This document shows, in pieces, positions 1 to 8,687 of a stretch of 64,000 bases of DNA. The position numbers were made by a program, and so were the translations under genes. The notes beneath the pieces were generated by a model. It did not search any database. It saw only the letters and a list, made by a program, of their open reading frames with translations, and was not told the DNA's origin. The DNA comes from Accumulibacter sp. GTDB taxonomy: Bacteria > Pseudomonadota > Gammaproteobacteria > Burkholderiales > Rhodocyclaceae. Every line of letters starts with the position of its first letter. The first letter of the stretch is position 1. Location of the stretch: positions 3,658,001 to 3,722,000 of the forward strand of contig NZ_JAZKUG010000001.1 in the NCBI RefSeq assembly GCF_036625195.1. The letters run 5' to 3'.

Positions 1-2709
1 GCAGAGCTGGCCGCATGTGGCGGGCCTGTCCGACGGGGGCTTCGTCGTCACCTGGCAGGACGCCAATGGTCATGATGGCTCCGGCTGGGGCGTGTTCGGA
101 CAGCGCTACGACGCGAGCAGCGTCGCCCAGGGCAGCCAGTTCCTGGTCAATACCTATGCTGACAGTACGCAGTACCACGACGCACTGACCGCCTATGGCG
201 GCGGCTTTGCCACGGCCTGGAGTTCCTACAGTCCTGCTGACAGCGGTTACCACGACATCACTCTTCAGCGCTGGGACAACGCCGGCAACAAGGTCGGTGG
301 CGAGCTGCTGGTCAGCACGAGCCCGGGCAGTGGTACGTCCCAGCCCGGTTACCAGTCCGTGCCTGACATCGCCGCTCTTTCGGACGGCGACCTGCTCGTG
401 GTCTGGCGCGACGACAACGGCAATGACGGCAGCAGCCATGGCGTCTACGCCCGCCGCTTCGACGCGGCCACCGCGAGCTTCGGCGACAGTTTCCTGGTGA
501 ATACCGGCAACACCAGTGGCGCCCAGTACGAACCCAAGGTGGCGGCCCTGAACGACGGTGGCTATGTCATCGTCTGGCGCGATGACAACCAGGACGGCAG
601 CAGTGCGGCGGTGATGGGCCAGCGCTACGACGCCAGCGGTGCCGCCGTAGGCAGCCCGTTCCGCGTCAACGAAAACACGGCTGGTGGCCAGTACCAGCCT
701 GATGTCATCGGCCTGTCCACGGGCGGTTTCGTGGTCAGTTTTTACAGCGACAGCTACGGCCCGGAAGGCTATTCCGACGTATATGTGCGCGAGTACGACG
801 CTGCCGGCAATCCGGTGGACGGCGATCGCCAGATCAACGATCCGGCCAGCAGCTATTACTGGTCCACCCAGTCACAGCCGGCGCTGGCCGACTTGGGCAA
901 TGGCAACTACGTCAGCGTCTGGACTTCCGGCGATCAGGACGGCAGCGGCAACGGCATCTACCAGCAGCTCTTCGGCGATCCGGCCGAGTTGCCACGGCAG
1001 GCCAACCCCGATCTGGCGGATTTCGTCGGTACGGTGACCTTTGCCGAGAACGTCGTCAACAGCGGCCTGCAGATTATCGATGCGGCCGTGAGCCTGACGG
1101 ATTCAGACTCGAGCAATTTCAACGGTGGCCGCCTCGACCTCTACTACCTCACCGGCCAATCCGCCGAAGACCAGCTCGGCGTCGTGCACCAGGGTAACGC
1201 CGCCGGCCAGATCGGCGTCTCCGGCGCTACCGTGAGTTATGGCGGCACCGCCATCGGCACGATTTCCGGCGGCAGCAACGGCGCCAACCTGCGCATCGAC
1301 TTCAGCAACGACGCCGCCACGTCCGACGCGGTGGAGGCGGTGATCCAGCGCCTGGGCTACGCCAACATCGACTCGAGTCCCAATGCCAGCCGCACCCTCG
1401 GCTTGCGCGTGTCCGACGGCGACGGCGGCGCAAGCCAAGCCAACGTTCTGACGATCAACGTCACGCCCGAGCTCGACGGCACGGGCACGGCCAAGGCCTA
1501 CGGCGAGGAGCGGGTCAACACCTTCACACCGGGTGATCAGAGCAGCCCCGAGGTTGGTCGTCTTTCCGACGGTGGTTATGTGGTGGTGTGGAATTCGAAC
1601 GGCCAGGACGGCAGTTCATGGGGCATCTACGCCCAGCGCTTCAACGCCAGCGGCGTCGCGGTGGGACCGGAATGGCAGGTCAACAGCCTGAGCGCGGGTG
1701 AGCAGAGCTGGCCGCATGTGGCGGGCCTGTCCGACGGTGGCTTCGTCGTCACCTGGCAGGACGCCAATGGTCATGACGGATCCGGCTGGGGCGTGTTTGG
1801 GCAGCGCTACGACGCGAGCAGTGTCGCCCAAGGCAGCCAGTTCCTCCTCAATACCTACACCGACAGTACCCAGTACAACGACGCACTGACCGCCTATGGC
1901 GGCGGCTTTGCCACGGCCTGGAGTTCCTACAGTCCGGCGGACAGCGGTTACCTCGACATCACCCTGCAGCGCTGGGACAACGCCGGCAACAAGGTGGGTG
2001 GCGAACTGCTGGTCAGCACGAGCCCGGGCAGTGGTACGCCGCAGCCCGGTTACCAGGTCGTACCTGACATCGCCGCTCTTTCGGACGGCGACCTGCTCGT
2101 GGTCTGGCGCGACGACAACGGCAATGACGGCAGCAGCTATGGCGTATTCGCCCGCCGCTTCGACGCGGCCACCGAGAGCTTCGGCGACAGTTTCCTGGTG
2201 AATGCGGGCAACACCAGTGGCGCCCAGTACGAACCCAAGGTGGCGGCCCTGAACGACGGTGGCTATGTCATCGTCTGGCGCGACGACAACCAGGACGGCA
2301 GCAGTGCGGCGGTGATGGGCCAGCGCTACGACGCCAGCGGTGCCGCCGTGGGCAGCCCGTTCCGCGTCAACGAAAACACGGCTGGTGGCCAGTACCAGCC
2401 TGACGTCATCGGCCTGTCCACCGGTGGCTTCGTGGTCAGCTTCTACAACGACAACTGGGGCCCGGAAGGCACTTATTTCGATGTTTACGTGCGCGAGTAC
2501 GACGCTGCCGGCAATCCCATCGAAGGCGACCGGCAGATCAACAATCCGGCCAGCGGCCATTACTACTGGTCCGCTCAGTCGCAGCCGGCGCTGGCCGACC
2601 TGGGCAACGGCAACTACGTCAGCGTCTGGACTTCCGGCGATCAGGACGGCAGCGGCAACGGCATCTACCAGCAGCTCTTCGGCGATCCATCCGAGCTGCC
2701 ACGGCAGGC
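1..2709 (+). repeat. Two copies of a 1,701-bp offset duplication
   Basis: Bases 1-1008 are repeated at 1702-2709 with a constant offset of 1,701 bp (567 codons) and only scattered substitutions. The copy covers most of one propeller module; the intervening sandwich domain (about 1010-1700) is part of the period. The left copy is cut by the window edge, so more copies may lie upstream. Confidence 0.85.
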
Positions 2710-4897
2710 CAACCCCGTGCTGGACGATGTCGTTGCCACCCGCAGCCTGGGCGCCGCCGAGGCCGTCACGCCGCAGATCATCGATGCCGACGTCTGGGTG
2801 AGCGACAGCGACTCCGCCAACTTCGACACGGGCAGCCTGTGGGTCTATTTCACCTCCGGCCAGTTGGCCCTGGACGTGCTGGCCGTCAACCACGAAGGTG
2901 ACGGCGTCGGCCAGATCGGCGTATCCGGCAGCGACATCAGCTACGGTGGCACGGCGATCGGCACTGTCGCCGGCGGCAGTGCCGGCGCGCCGCTGGTGAT
3001 CAGCTTCAACGCCAGCGCCACTCCCGAAGCGGTGCGCCATCTGGTGGAGAACATCAGCTACCAGTACAACGACACCACCGCCCCCACCGGGAGCCGTAGC
3101 GTGGCCTTCCGCCTGTTCGACGGCGACGGCGGCGCCTCCGCGCCCGCCAGCACGACGATCAGCATCGAGGCTTCGTCCCCGCCGTTGGCCCTTGGCCTGG
3201 CGGACCTGCACGACAGCATCACCCTGCCCGAGGCCGCGGCGCAACTGGGAGCCATCCTGGACGAAAACGTCGCCGTGACGCAGGGCGCCGACCTGATCAC
3301 GACGCTGACGGTGTCCTACGTCTCGGGTTCCGGCCGCCCGGAAGACCAGCTCTCGATCCGCCATCAGGGAGCGGGCGCAGGCCAGGTCGGCTTCAATGCC
3401 GGCACCGGCGAGATCAGCTACGAGGGCACGGTCATCGGCACGGTCAACGCTGCTGACACCGGCGCCGACGGCGACACCCTGGTGGTGGACTTCAATGGCT
3501 CTGCCACCGCCCAAGCCGTTGAGCGGGTGATCGAAAACCTGCGCTACCAGACGACCAGCGACGGCCCTCTGGCCAGCCGCACGATCCAGGTCCAACTCCA
3601 GGATTCAGCCTTTGCGACTACCTCGCAGAACTTGGTGATCGACATCAGCCCCGAGGACGACGGCGCCCAGCCGCTGTTCGGCGACGAGCAGGTGAACACC
3701 TACGAGCCGGGCGACCAGTACTACCCGCGGGTCGTCGGCCTCGAAGGCCCGAACGCCGGCAGCTACGTGGTGGTCTGGCGCTCTCTTGGTGAGGATGGCA
3801 GTGGCAACGGCGTCTTCGCCCAGCGCTACAACGCCGATGGTGTGCAGGTGGGCACCGAGTTCCAGGTCAACACCTACGCCAGCAACGAGCAGAGCGAGCC
3901 GATGGTGGCCAGCCTGGCCAACGGGGGCTTCGTCGTCGTCTGGCGCAGCGAGGGTCAGGACGGCTCCTCCGGCGGCGTCTATGCGCAACGCTACGGCGCC
4001 GACGGCAGCGCAGCGGGCAGCGAGTTCCGGGTTTCCGACCTCACCGCCTACGACCAGACCCATCCCACCGCGCTGGGCCTGGTCGACGGCAGCTTCGTCC
4101 TCGCCTGGACCGACCAGTACCGCGATACCAGCAGCTATGGCATCTTCGCCCAGCGCTACGCCGCCGACGGCACGCCACAGGGCACGGTATTCCCGATAAA
4201 CAGCTACGTGCCCAACGAGCAGTACGTGCCGTACCTGGCGGCGCTGAAGGACGACCCGGCCACGGCCGGTGCCAACGAGACCGGCTTCATCGCCGTTTGG
4301 GAATCCATCTATCAGGACGGCTCCGGCTGGGGCGTCTATGCCCAGCGCTTCGACCTTGCCGGCGCCAGGGTGGGCAGCGAGTTCCGGGTCAACACCACGA
4401 CCGCCGGCAGCCAGACCAATCCGGACGTGGCGGTGCTGAGCAGCAGCCGGATCGTAGTGGTCTGGAACGACGACTCGACCGGCAGCATCCGTGGCCAAGT
4501 GTACACCGCCGGCGGTGTGACGGTCGGCGGTGAGTTCACCGCCAGCAGCAGCGATTTCAGTTCCGATCATGGTCAATGGCCGCACGTCACCGCCCTGCAG
4601 AATGGTGGTTTCGTCGTCAGCTGGGACGGTTATTCCAGCCCGAGCGACAGCGGCTACGGCGTCTATGCCCAGGAATTCGATGCCAGCGGCAACAAGGTCG
4701 ACGGTCCGTTCTCGCTGGCCAGCAGCACCGCCAACACTCAGATCTACCCGGATATCGCTGCCCTCACCGGCAACAATTTCGTCGCCGTCTGGATGAGCCA
4801 CAACCAGGAGGCGGCGACGGCAACAGCAGCTACGGAGTCTTCCAGAGCCTGTTCGGCACGCCGGGCAGCATCACGCGCCAGGCTTCGCCGGAATTGA
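2..4897 (+). CDS. Giant repeat surface protein, segment 1 (5' partial, ends at frameshift)
   Basis: This is the first visible part of a giant gene that continues to 18106; the reading frame is already open at base 2, so the real start lies outside the window. The protein is built of roughly 55-residue blades with a core like DGGFVVxWxSxGQDGSGxGVxAQRYDAxG, ending in a VNTY strand. Seven blades form each module: one partial module (to about 1010), then 1500-2700 and 3670-4850. Between modules lie cadherin-like beta-sandwich domains carrying SDSDSANF and DGDGG motifs, probably binding calcium. I read the seven-blade modules as beta-propellers, which is inference. Homology leaves this frame near 4808 (SHNQE) and continues in another frame; residues after that, up to the stop at 4897, are out-of-frame. 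A surface adhesin or matrix role is likely but unproven. Confidence 0.8.
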   Translation, partial: QSWPHVAGLSDGGFVVTWQDANGHDGSGWGVFGQRYDASSVAQGSQFLVNTYADSTQYHDALTAYGGGFATAWSSYSPADSGYHDITLQRWDNAGNKVGGELLVSTSPGSGTSQPGYQSVPDIAALSDGDLLVVWRDDNGNDGSSHGVYARRFDAATASFGDSFLVNTGNTSGAQYEPKVAALNDGGYVIVWRDDNQDGSSAAVMGQRYDASGAAVGSPFRVNENTAGGQYQPDVIGLSTGGFVVSFYSDSYGPEGYSDVYVREYDAAGNPVDGDRQINDPASSYYWSTQSQPALADLGNGNYVSVWTSGDQDGSGNGIYQQLFGDPAELPRQANPDLADFVGTVTFAENVVNSGLQIIDAAVSLTDSDSSNFNGGRLDLYYLTGQSAEDQLGVVHQGNAAGQIGVSGATVSYGGTAIGTISGGSNGANLRIDFSNDAATSDAVEAVIQRLGYANIDSSPNASRTLGLRVSDGDGGASQANVLTINVTPELDGTGTAKAYGEERVNTFTPGDQSSPEVGRLSDGGYVVVWNSNGQDGSSWGIYAQRFNASGVAVGPEWQVNSLSAGEQSWPHVAGLSDGGFVVTWQDANGHDGSGWGVFGQRYDASSVAQGSQFLLNTYTDSTQYNDALTAYGGGFATAWSSYSPADSGYLDITLQRWDNAGNKVGGELLVSTSPGSGTPQPGYQVVPDIAALSDGDLLVVWRDDNGNDGSSYGVFARRFDAATESFGDSFLVNAGNTSGAQYEPKVAALNDGGYVIVWRDDNQDGSSAAVMGQRYDASGAAVGSPFRVNENTAGGQYQPDVIGLSTGGFVVSFYNDNWGPEGTYFDVYVREYDAAGNPIEGDRQINNPASGHYYWSAQSQPALADLGNGNYVSVWTSGDQDGSGNGIYQQLFGDPSELPRQANPVLDDVVATRSLGAAEAVTPQIIDADVWVSDSDSANFDTGSLWVYFTSGQLALDVLAVNHEGDGVGQIGVSGSDISYGGTAIGTVAGGSAGAPLVISFNASATPEAVRHLVENISYQYNDTTAPTGSRSVAFRLFDGDGGASAPASTTISIEASSPPLALGLADLHDSITLPEAAAQLGAILDENVAVTQGADLITTLTVSYVSGSGRPEDQLSIRHQGAGAGQVGFNAGTGEISYEGTVIGTVNAADTGADGDTLVVDFNGSATAQAVERVIENLRYQTTSDGPLASRTIQVQLQDSAFATTSQNLVIDISPEDDGAQPLFGDEQVNTYEPGDQYYPRVVGLEGPNAGSYVVVWRSLGEDGSGNGVFAQRYNADGVQVGTEFQVNTYASNEQSEPMVASLANGGFVVVWRSEGQDGSSGGVYAQRYGADGSAAGSEFRVSDLTAYDQTHPTALGLVDGSFVLAWTDQYRDTSSYGIFAQRYAADGTPQGTVFPINSYVPNEQYVPYLAALKDDPATAGANETGFIAVWESIYQDGSGWGVYAQRFDLAGARVGSEFRVNTTTAGSQTNPDVAVLSSSRIVVVWNDDSTGSIRGQVYTAGGVTVGGEFTASSSDFSSDHGQWPHVTALQNGGFVVSWDGYSSPSDSGYGVYAQEFDASGNKVDGPFSLASSTANTQIYPDIAALTGNNFVAVWMSHNQEAATATAATESSRACSARRAASRARLRRN

Positions 4898-5826
4898 TCG
4901 ACCTGGCCAGCTCGGTGAGCTTCAACGAGAACGTCGTCAATGCCGGCACGCAGATCCTCGATCCAGGGGTGCGCGTCGTGGACGCGGATTCCGCCAACTT
5001 CGACGGCGGTCGCCTGCAGGTCAGCGTCATCACCGGCTACGGCGCCGCGCAAGCCTTTGACCCCGTGGCCTTCCAGCAGGATCACTTCTCCATCCGCAAC
5101 GAGGGCGGCGGCGCCGGCCAGGTCGGCTTCAACTCCGGCACCGGTGTGGTGAGCTACGGCGGCACGGCGATCGGCAGCATCGTCAGCAACGGCCAGAACG
5201 GCGCCGACCTGGTGCTGCAGTTCAACGCCAGCGCGACCGCCGAGGCGGTCGAAGCGGTGATCGAGAACATCAGCTACCGCAACAGCTCCAGCAATCCGAC
5301 GTCCAGCCGGCAGGTGTCGGTGGTGGTATCCGACGGCGACGGCGGCCAGAGCGCACCGCGCGTGATGACGATCAACGTCGCTGCGCAGACCGACGGCGCC
5401 GTGCCGCTGCTGAGCGCAGAGCAGCGTGTCAACACCTACACCGCCAGCGACCAGGTCGAGCCGGTTATCGCGGCCCTGCAGGGCGGCAACAGCGGTCAGT
5501 ACGTGGTGGTCTGGGAGTCCAACGGCCAGGACAGCGATGGCTGGGGCGTCTTCGCCCAGCGCTACGATTTCAATGGCTCGGCCATCGGACCCGAGTTCCA
5601 GGTCAACAGCTACACGCCAGCCAGCCAGTATGGCAATTCGCTGCTCGGCGTGGCCGGGCTCTCCACCGGCGGTTTCGTCGTCGCTTGGGATTCCGATGGT
5701 CAGGATGGATCGATCCACGGCGTCTACGCCCAGCGTTACGGTGCCGACGGCCAGCCGGTGGCAGCGAGTTTCTGGTCAACACCGCAACCTGGAATCACCA
5801 GCTCGATGCCCGGGTCCTCGGCCTGA
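4810..5826 (+). CDS. Giant repeat surface protein, segment 2 (between two frameshifts)
   Basis: This segment continues segment 1 after a missing base near 4808-4810. It finishes blade 7 of the third propeller module (NSSYGVFQSLFG), then encodes one beta-sandwich domain with DADSANFDGG and DGDGGQS motifs, and the first two blades of the fourth module. The blade homology leaves this frame at about 5760 (GADGQPV) and is taken up in the next frame as GSEFLVNT; the last 20 or so codons to the stop at 5826 are out-of-frame. There is no independent start codon or ribosome binding site that would make this a separate gene. Codon usage matches the flanking segments. Confidence 0.75.
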   Translation, partial: GGDGNSSYGVFQSLFGTPGSITRQASPELIDLASSVSFNENVVNAGTQILDPGVRVVDADSANFDGGRLQVSVITGYGAAQAFDPVAFQQDHFSIRNEGGGAGQVGFNSGTGVVSYGGTAIGSIVSNGQNGADLVLQFNASATAEAVEAVIENISYRNSSSNPTSSRQVSVVVSDGDGGQSAPRVMTINVAAQTDGAVPLLSAEQRVNTYTASDQVEPVIAALQGGNSGQYVVVWESNGQDSDGWGVFAQRYDFNGSAIGPEFQVNSYTPASQYGNSLLGVAGLSTGGFVVAWDSDGQDGSIHGVYAQRYGADGQPVAASFWSTPQPGITSSMPGSSA

Positions 5827-8687
5827 ACGGAGGCGCTTTCGTCATCGCTTACAGCGACTACCAGAACGCCGACGGCGACAGCTTTGGCGTGCGCGTGCAG
5901 CACTACGACGCCGGCGGCGTTGCCCAGAGCGGACCGGTCACGGTCAACACCTACGTTGCCGGCAGCCAGTATTTCCCGCAGCTGGCCGGGCTCAATGATG
6001 GTGGCTACGTGGTGGTGTGGAATTCGGCAGGCCCGGATGGCAGCAGCTTGAGTGTGCAGGCGCGGTTGATGAACGCCAACGGCACTGCGCGCGGCGGCGA
6101 ATTCCAGATCAACACCTACACCATCGACAACCAGTCCAACCCCGACGTGGCGGTGCTGAGCAACGGTGAATTCGTGGTCACTTGGGTGAGCAACAACGCC
6201 GGCCTCGGCGGCTGGTCGATCATGGCGCAACGCTACACCGCTGCCGGGGTCAAGATCGGCGGCGAAGTGCTGGTCAACGACGGCCCCAGCGCACCCAATG
6301 GCGACACCTACGCCCGCATCGCCGCCCTCGACAACGGCGGCTACGTGATCAGCTGGAGCGACTATCCGGGCATCAGCGATCATGAGGCGATGGCGCAGCA
6401 GTTCGATGCGGCCGGCAACAAGGTCGACGGGCCGTTGATGCTGAACAGCTACACCAGCAGCACGCAGTACCGCCCGGACGTCGCCGGTCTCAGCGGTGGC
6501 CGCTGGGTGGCGGCCTGGCAGTCGTACAACCAGGATGGTGACCCGTCCTACGGCATTTACCAGAACCTCTTCGGTCCGGCCGGATCGTTGAGCAAGTCTG
6601 CCGCTCCGGTCATCAGCGACCTCAGCAGCAGCATCACCGTGCTGGAGAATGCCGCCAATCAGGCTGCGGGCGTACTCATCGACCCGGCGGTCAGTGTCAG
6701 CGACAGCGACTCTGCCAACTTCGCCGGTGGTCGCCTGACCGTGTCGGTGATTTCCGGCTACAACAGCCTCGGCTCCGATCTTGCCCAGAACCTGCCGCTG
6801 CAGGACCACTTCAGCGTGCGCAGTCAGGGTGGCGGTGCGGGCCAGGTGGGATTCGACGCCGGCACGGGTGTCGTCAGCTACGGCGGCATCGCCATAGGCG
6901 CCATCGTGCCCGGCTTCAATGGCCAGAACGGAGTCGATCTGGTCATCGAATTCAACGCGCAGGCCAGCGCCGCGGCGGTGGAAGCGGTCATCGAGAACCT
7001 CAGCTATCGCAACAGTTCCAGCGATCCGGTGCCCGGTCGGTTGGTGAGCATCACCGTCAGCGATGGCGACGGCACGACGTCGGCGCCGCGCACGGTGCAG
7101 ATCAACGTCACGGCGGAAGCCGACGGCGCGATCCCGCTGTTCAGCGCCGAACAGGTCAACACCTACACCACCAGCACGCAGAGCGCGCCGGCGATGGCCA
7201 AGCTGGCCGACGGCGGCTACGTCACGCTCTGGCAATCCAACGGCCAGGACGGCTGGGATTACGGCATCTTCGGCCAGCGTTTCGCGGCCGACGGCACGCG
7301 GGTGGGCAATGAGTTCCGCGTCAGCGACTACACGCCGTACAACCAGACCGAGGTAGCGGTGGCCGGCCTGAACGACGGCGGCTTCGTCGCCGTCTTCCGC
7401 GGCCAGTACCGCGATGCCTCGGGTGACGCCGTCGTCGGGCAGCGTTTCGACGCCAACGGCCTGAAGGTGGGCGGCGAGTTCGTGGTCAATGCCAGCAGCA
7501 GCGGCAACCAGTTCCAGCCGGCGATCACCGCCCTGGCCGATGGCGGTTTCGCCGTCGCCTGGTATTCCGATGGTGAGCGGGACGGCCAGTACTATGACGT
7601 CTTCTTCCAGCGCTACAACGCTGCCGGCCAGGCAGTCGGCAGCGAGACGCGCGCCAACACCAGTCTCAACTACGAAAACACCTACCAGTCGGAACCCGCG
7701 ATCATCCAGCTCGCCAGCGGCGACATCCTGGTGGCGTGGCGCGGCGAACAGCAGGACGGCTCCAATTCCGGCGTCTACGCGCAGCGCTTCAACTCCAGCA
7801 CCGGCGCCAAGCTGGGCAGCGAATTCCAGCTCAACACCTACACCAACGACTATCAGTACGACCCCAGCATCGCGGCCACCGCCGGCGGTTTCGTTGCGGT
7901 CTGGACCTCACGCGGCCAGGACAGCCACGTCGACGGCGTCTATGCGCGCCTGTTCAACAGCGATGGTTCGCCGGCCTCGAACGAGTTCCGCGTCAACGAC
8001 ACCTATTACAACTGGCAGAACGCACCGGAGGTCGCCACCCTGGCCAACGGCGGCTTCGTCGTGACTTGGTACGACAACAGCAGTGGTGACCGCATCCTGG
8101 CCCAGCAGTACGATGCCCTGGGCAACCGGGTCGACGGCGAGTTGCGGCTCAACGGTCCGGGCACCACCAGCGACCAGAGCCCGGCCGTCGTCGCCCTGTC
8201 GAACGGCAGTTTCGCGGTGAGTTGGTGGGGATACTACGATGCCAGCGACAGCGGCATCTTCCAGCGCCTCGTCGGCAATCCCGCCGATTTCCCACGCCAG
8301 GCCCCGCCGCAGATCGTCGATCTGGTGTCCAGCGTCACGTACATGGAAAACCTGGTCAACGACACGCCGCAACTCATCGACGCGGGCGTCGGTCTGGTGG
8401 ACCCGGATTCCGCCAATTTCGACGGCGGCCGCTTGGACGTCAGCTATGTCACGCCCTACGGCAACCCGAACCAGTTCGACATCCCCGGCATCAACGCGCA
8501 GGATCAACTGGGCATCCGCAATGAGGGCACCGGCGTCGGCCAGATCGGCGTCTCGGGCAACAGCGTCACCTACAACGACGGTACGGGCGCCGTGGTCATC
8601 GGCACCATCATCTCCGACGGGGTCAACGGCAAGCCGCTGACCGTCGTGTTCAACGCCCATGCCACCCCGATGCGGCCGAGGCGCTGA
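5760..8687 (+). CDS. Giant repeat surface protein, segment 3 (between two frameshifts)
   Basis: This segment carries blades 3-7 of module four, a beta-sandwich domain (about 6600-7120), the complete seven-bladed module five (about 7130-8280) and most of a further sandwich domain. Each blade keeps the aromatic/Gly/Asp pattern of the family. The frame is lost at about 8668, where VVFNAHATP should be followed by DAAEALIENL but an out-of-frame RPRR and stop follow. The DAAEALIENL sequence is intact in the next frame, so the change is a single missing base and no coding sequence is otherwise lost. The segment cannot have its own start by homology. Confidence 0.75.
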   Translation, partial: GSEFLVNTATWNHQLDARVLGLNGGAFVIAYSDYQNADGDSFGVRVQHYDAGGVAQSGPVTVNTYVAGSQYFPQLAGLNDGGYVVVWNSAGPDGSSLSVQARLMNANGTARGGEFQINTYTIDNQSNPDVAVLSNGEFVVTWVSNNAGLGGWSIMAQRYTAAGVKIGGEVLVNDGPSAPNGDTYARIAALDNGGYVISWSDYPGISDHEAMAQQFDAAGNKVDGPLMLNSYTSSTQYRPDVAGLSGGRWVAAWQSYNQDGDPSYGIYQNLFGPAGSLSKSAAPVISDLSSSITVLENAANQAAGVLIDPAVSVSDSDSANFAGGRLTVSVISGYNSLGSDLAQNLPLQDHFSVRSQGGGAGQVGFDAGTGVVSYGGIAIGAIVPGFNGQNGVDLVIEFNAQASAAAVEAVIENLSYRNSSSDPVPGRLVSITVSDGDGTTSAPRTVQINVTAEADGAIPLFSAEQVNTYTTSTQSAPAMAKLADGGYVTLWQSNGQDGWDYGIFGQRFAADGTRVGNEFRVSDYTPYNQTEVAVAGLNDGGFVAVFRGQYRDASGDAVVGQRFDANGLKVGGEFVVNASSSGNQFQPAITALADGGFAVAWYSDGERDGQYYDVFFQRYNAAGQAVGSETRANTSLNYENTYQSEPAIIQLASGDILVAWRGEQQDGSNSGVYAQRFNSSTGAKLGSEFQLNTYTNDYQYDPSIAATAGGFVAVWTSRGQDSHVDGVYARLFNSDGSPASNEFRVNDTYYNWQNAPEVATLANGGFVVTWYDNSSGDRILAQQYDALGNRVDGELRLNGPGTTSDQSPAVVALSNGSFAVSWWGYYDASDSGIFQRLVGNPADFPRQAPPQIVDLVSSVTYMENLVNDTPQLIDAGVGLVDPDSANFDGGRLDVSYVTPYGNPNQFDIPGINAQDQLGIRNEGTGVGQIGVSGNSVTYNDGTGAVVIGTIISDGVNGKPLTVVFNAHATPMRPRR

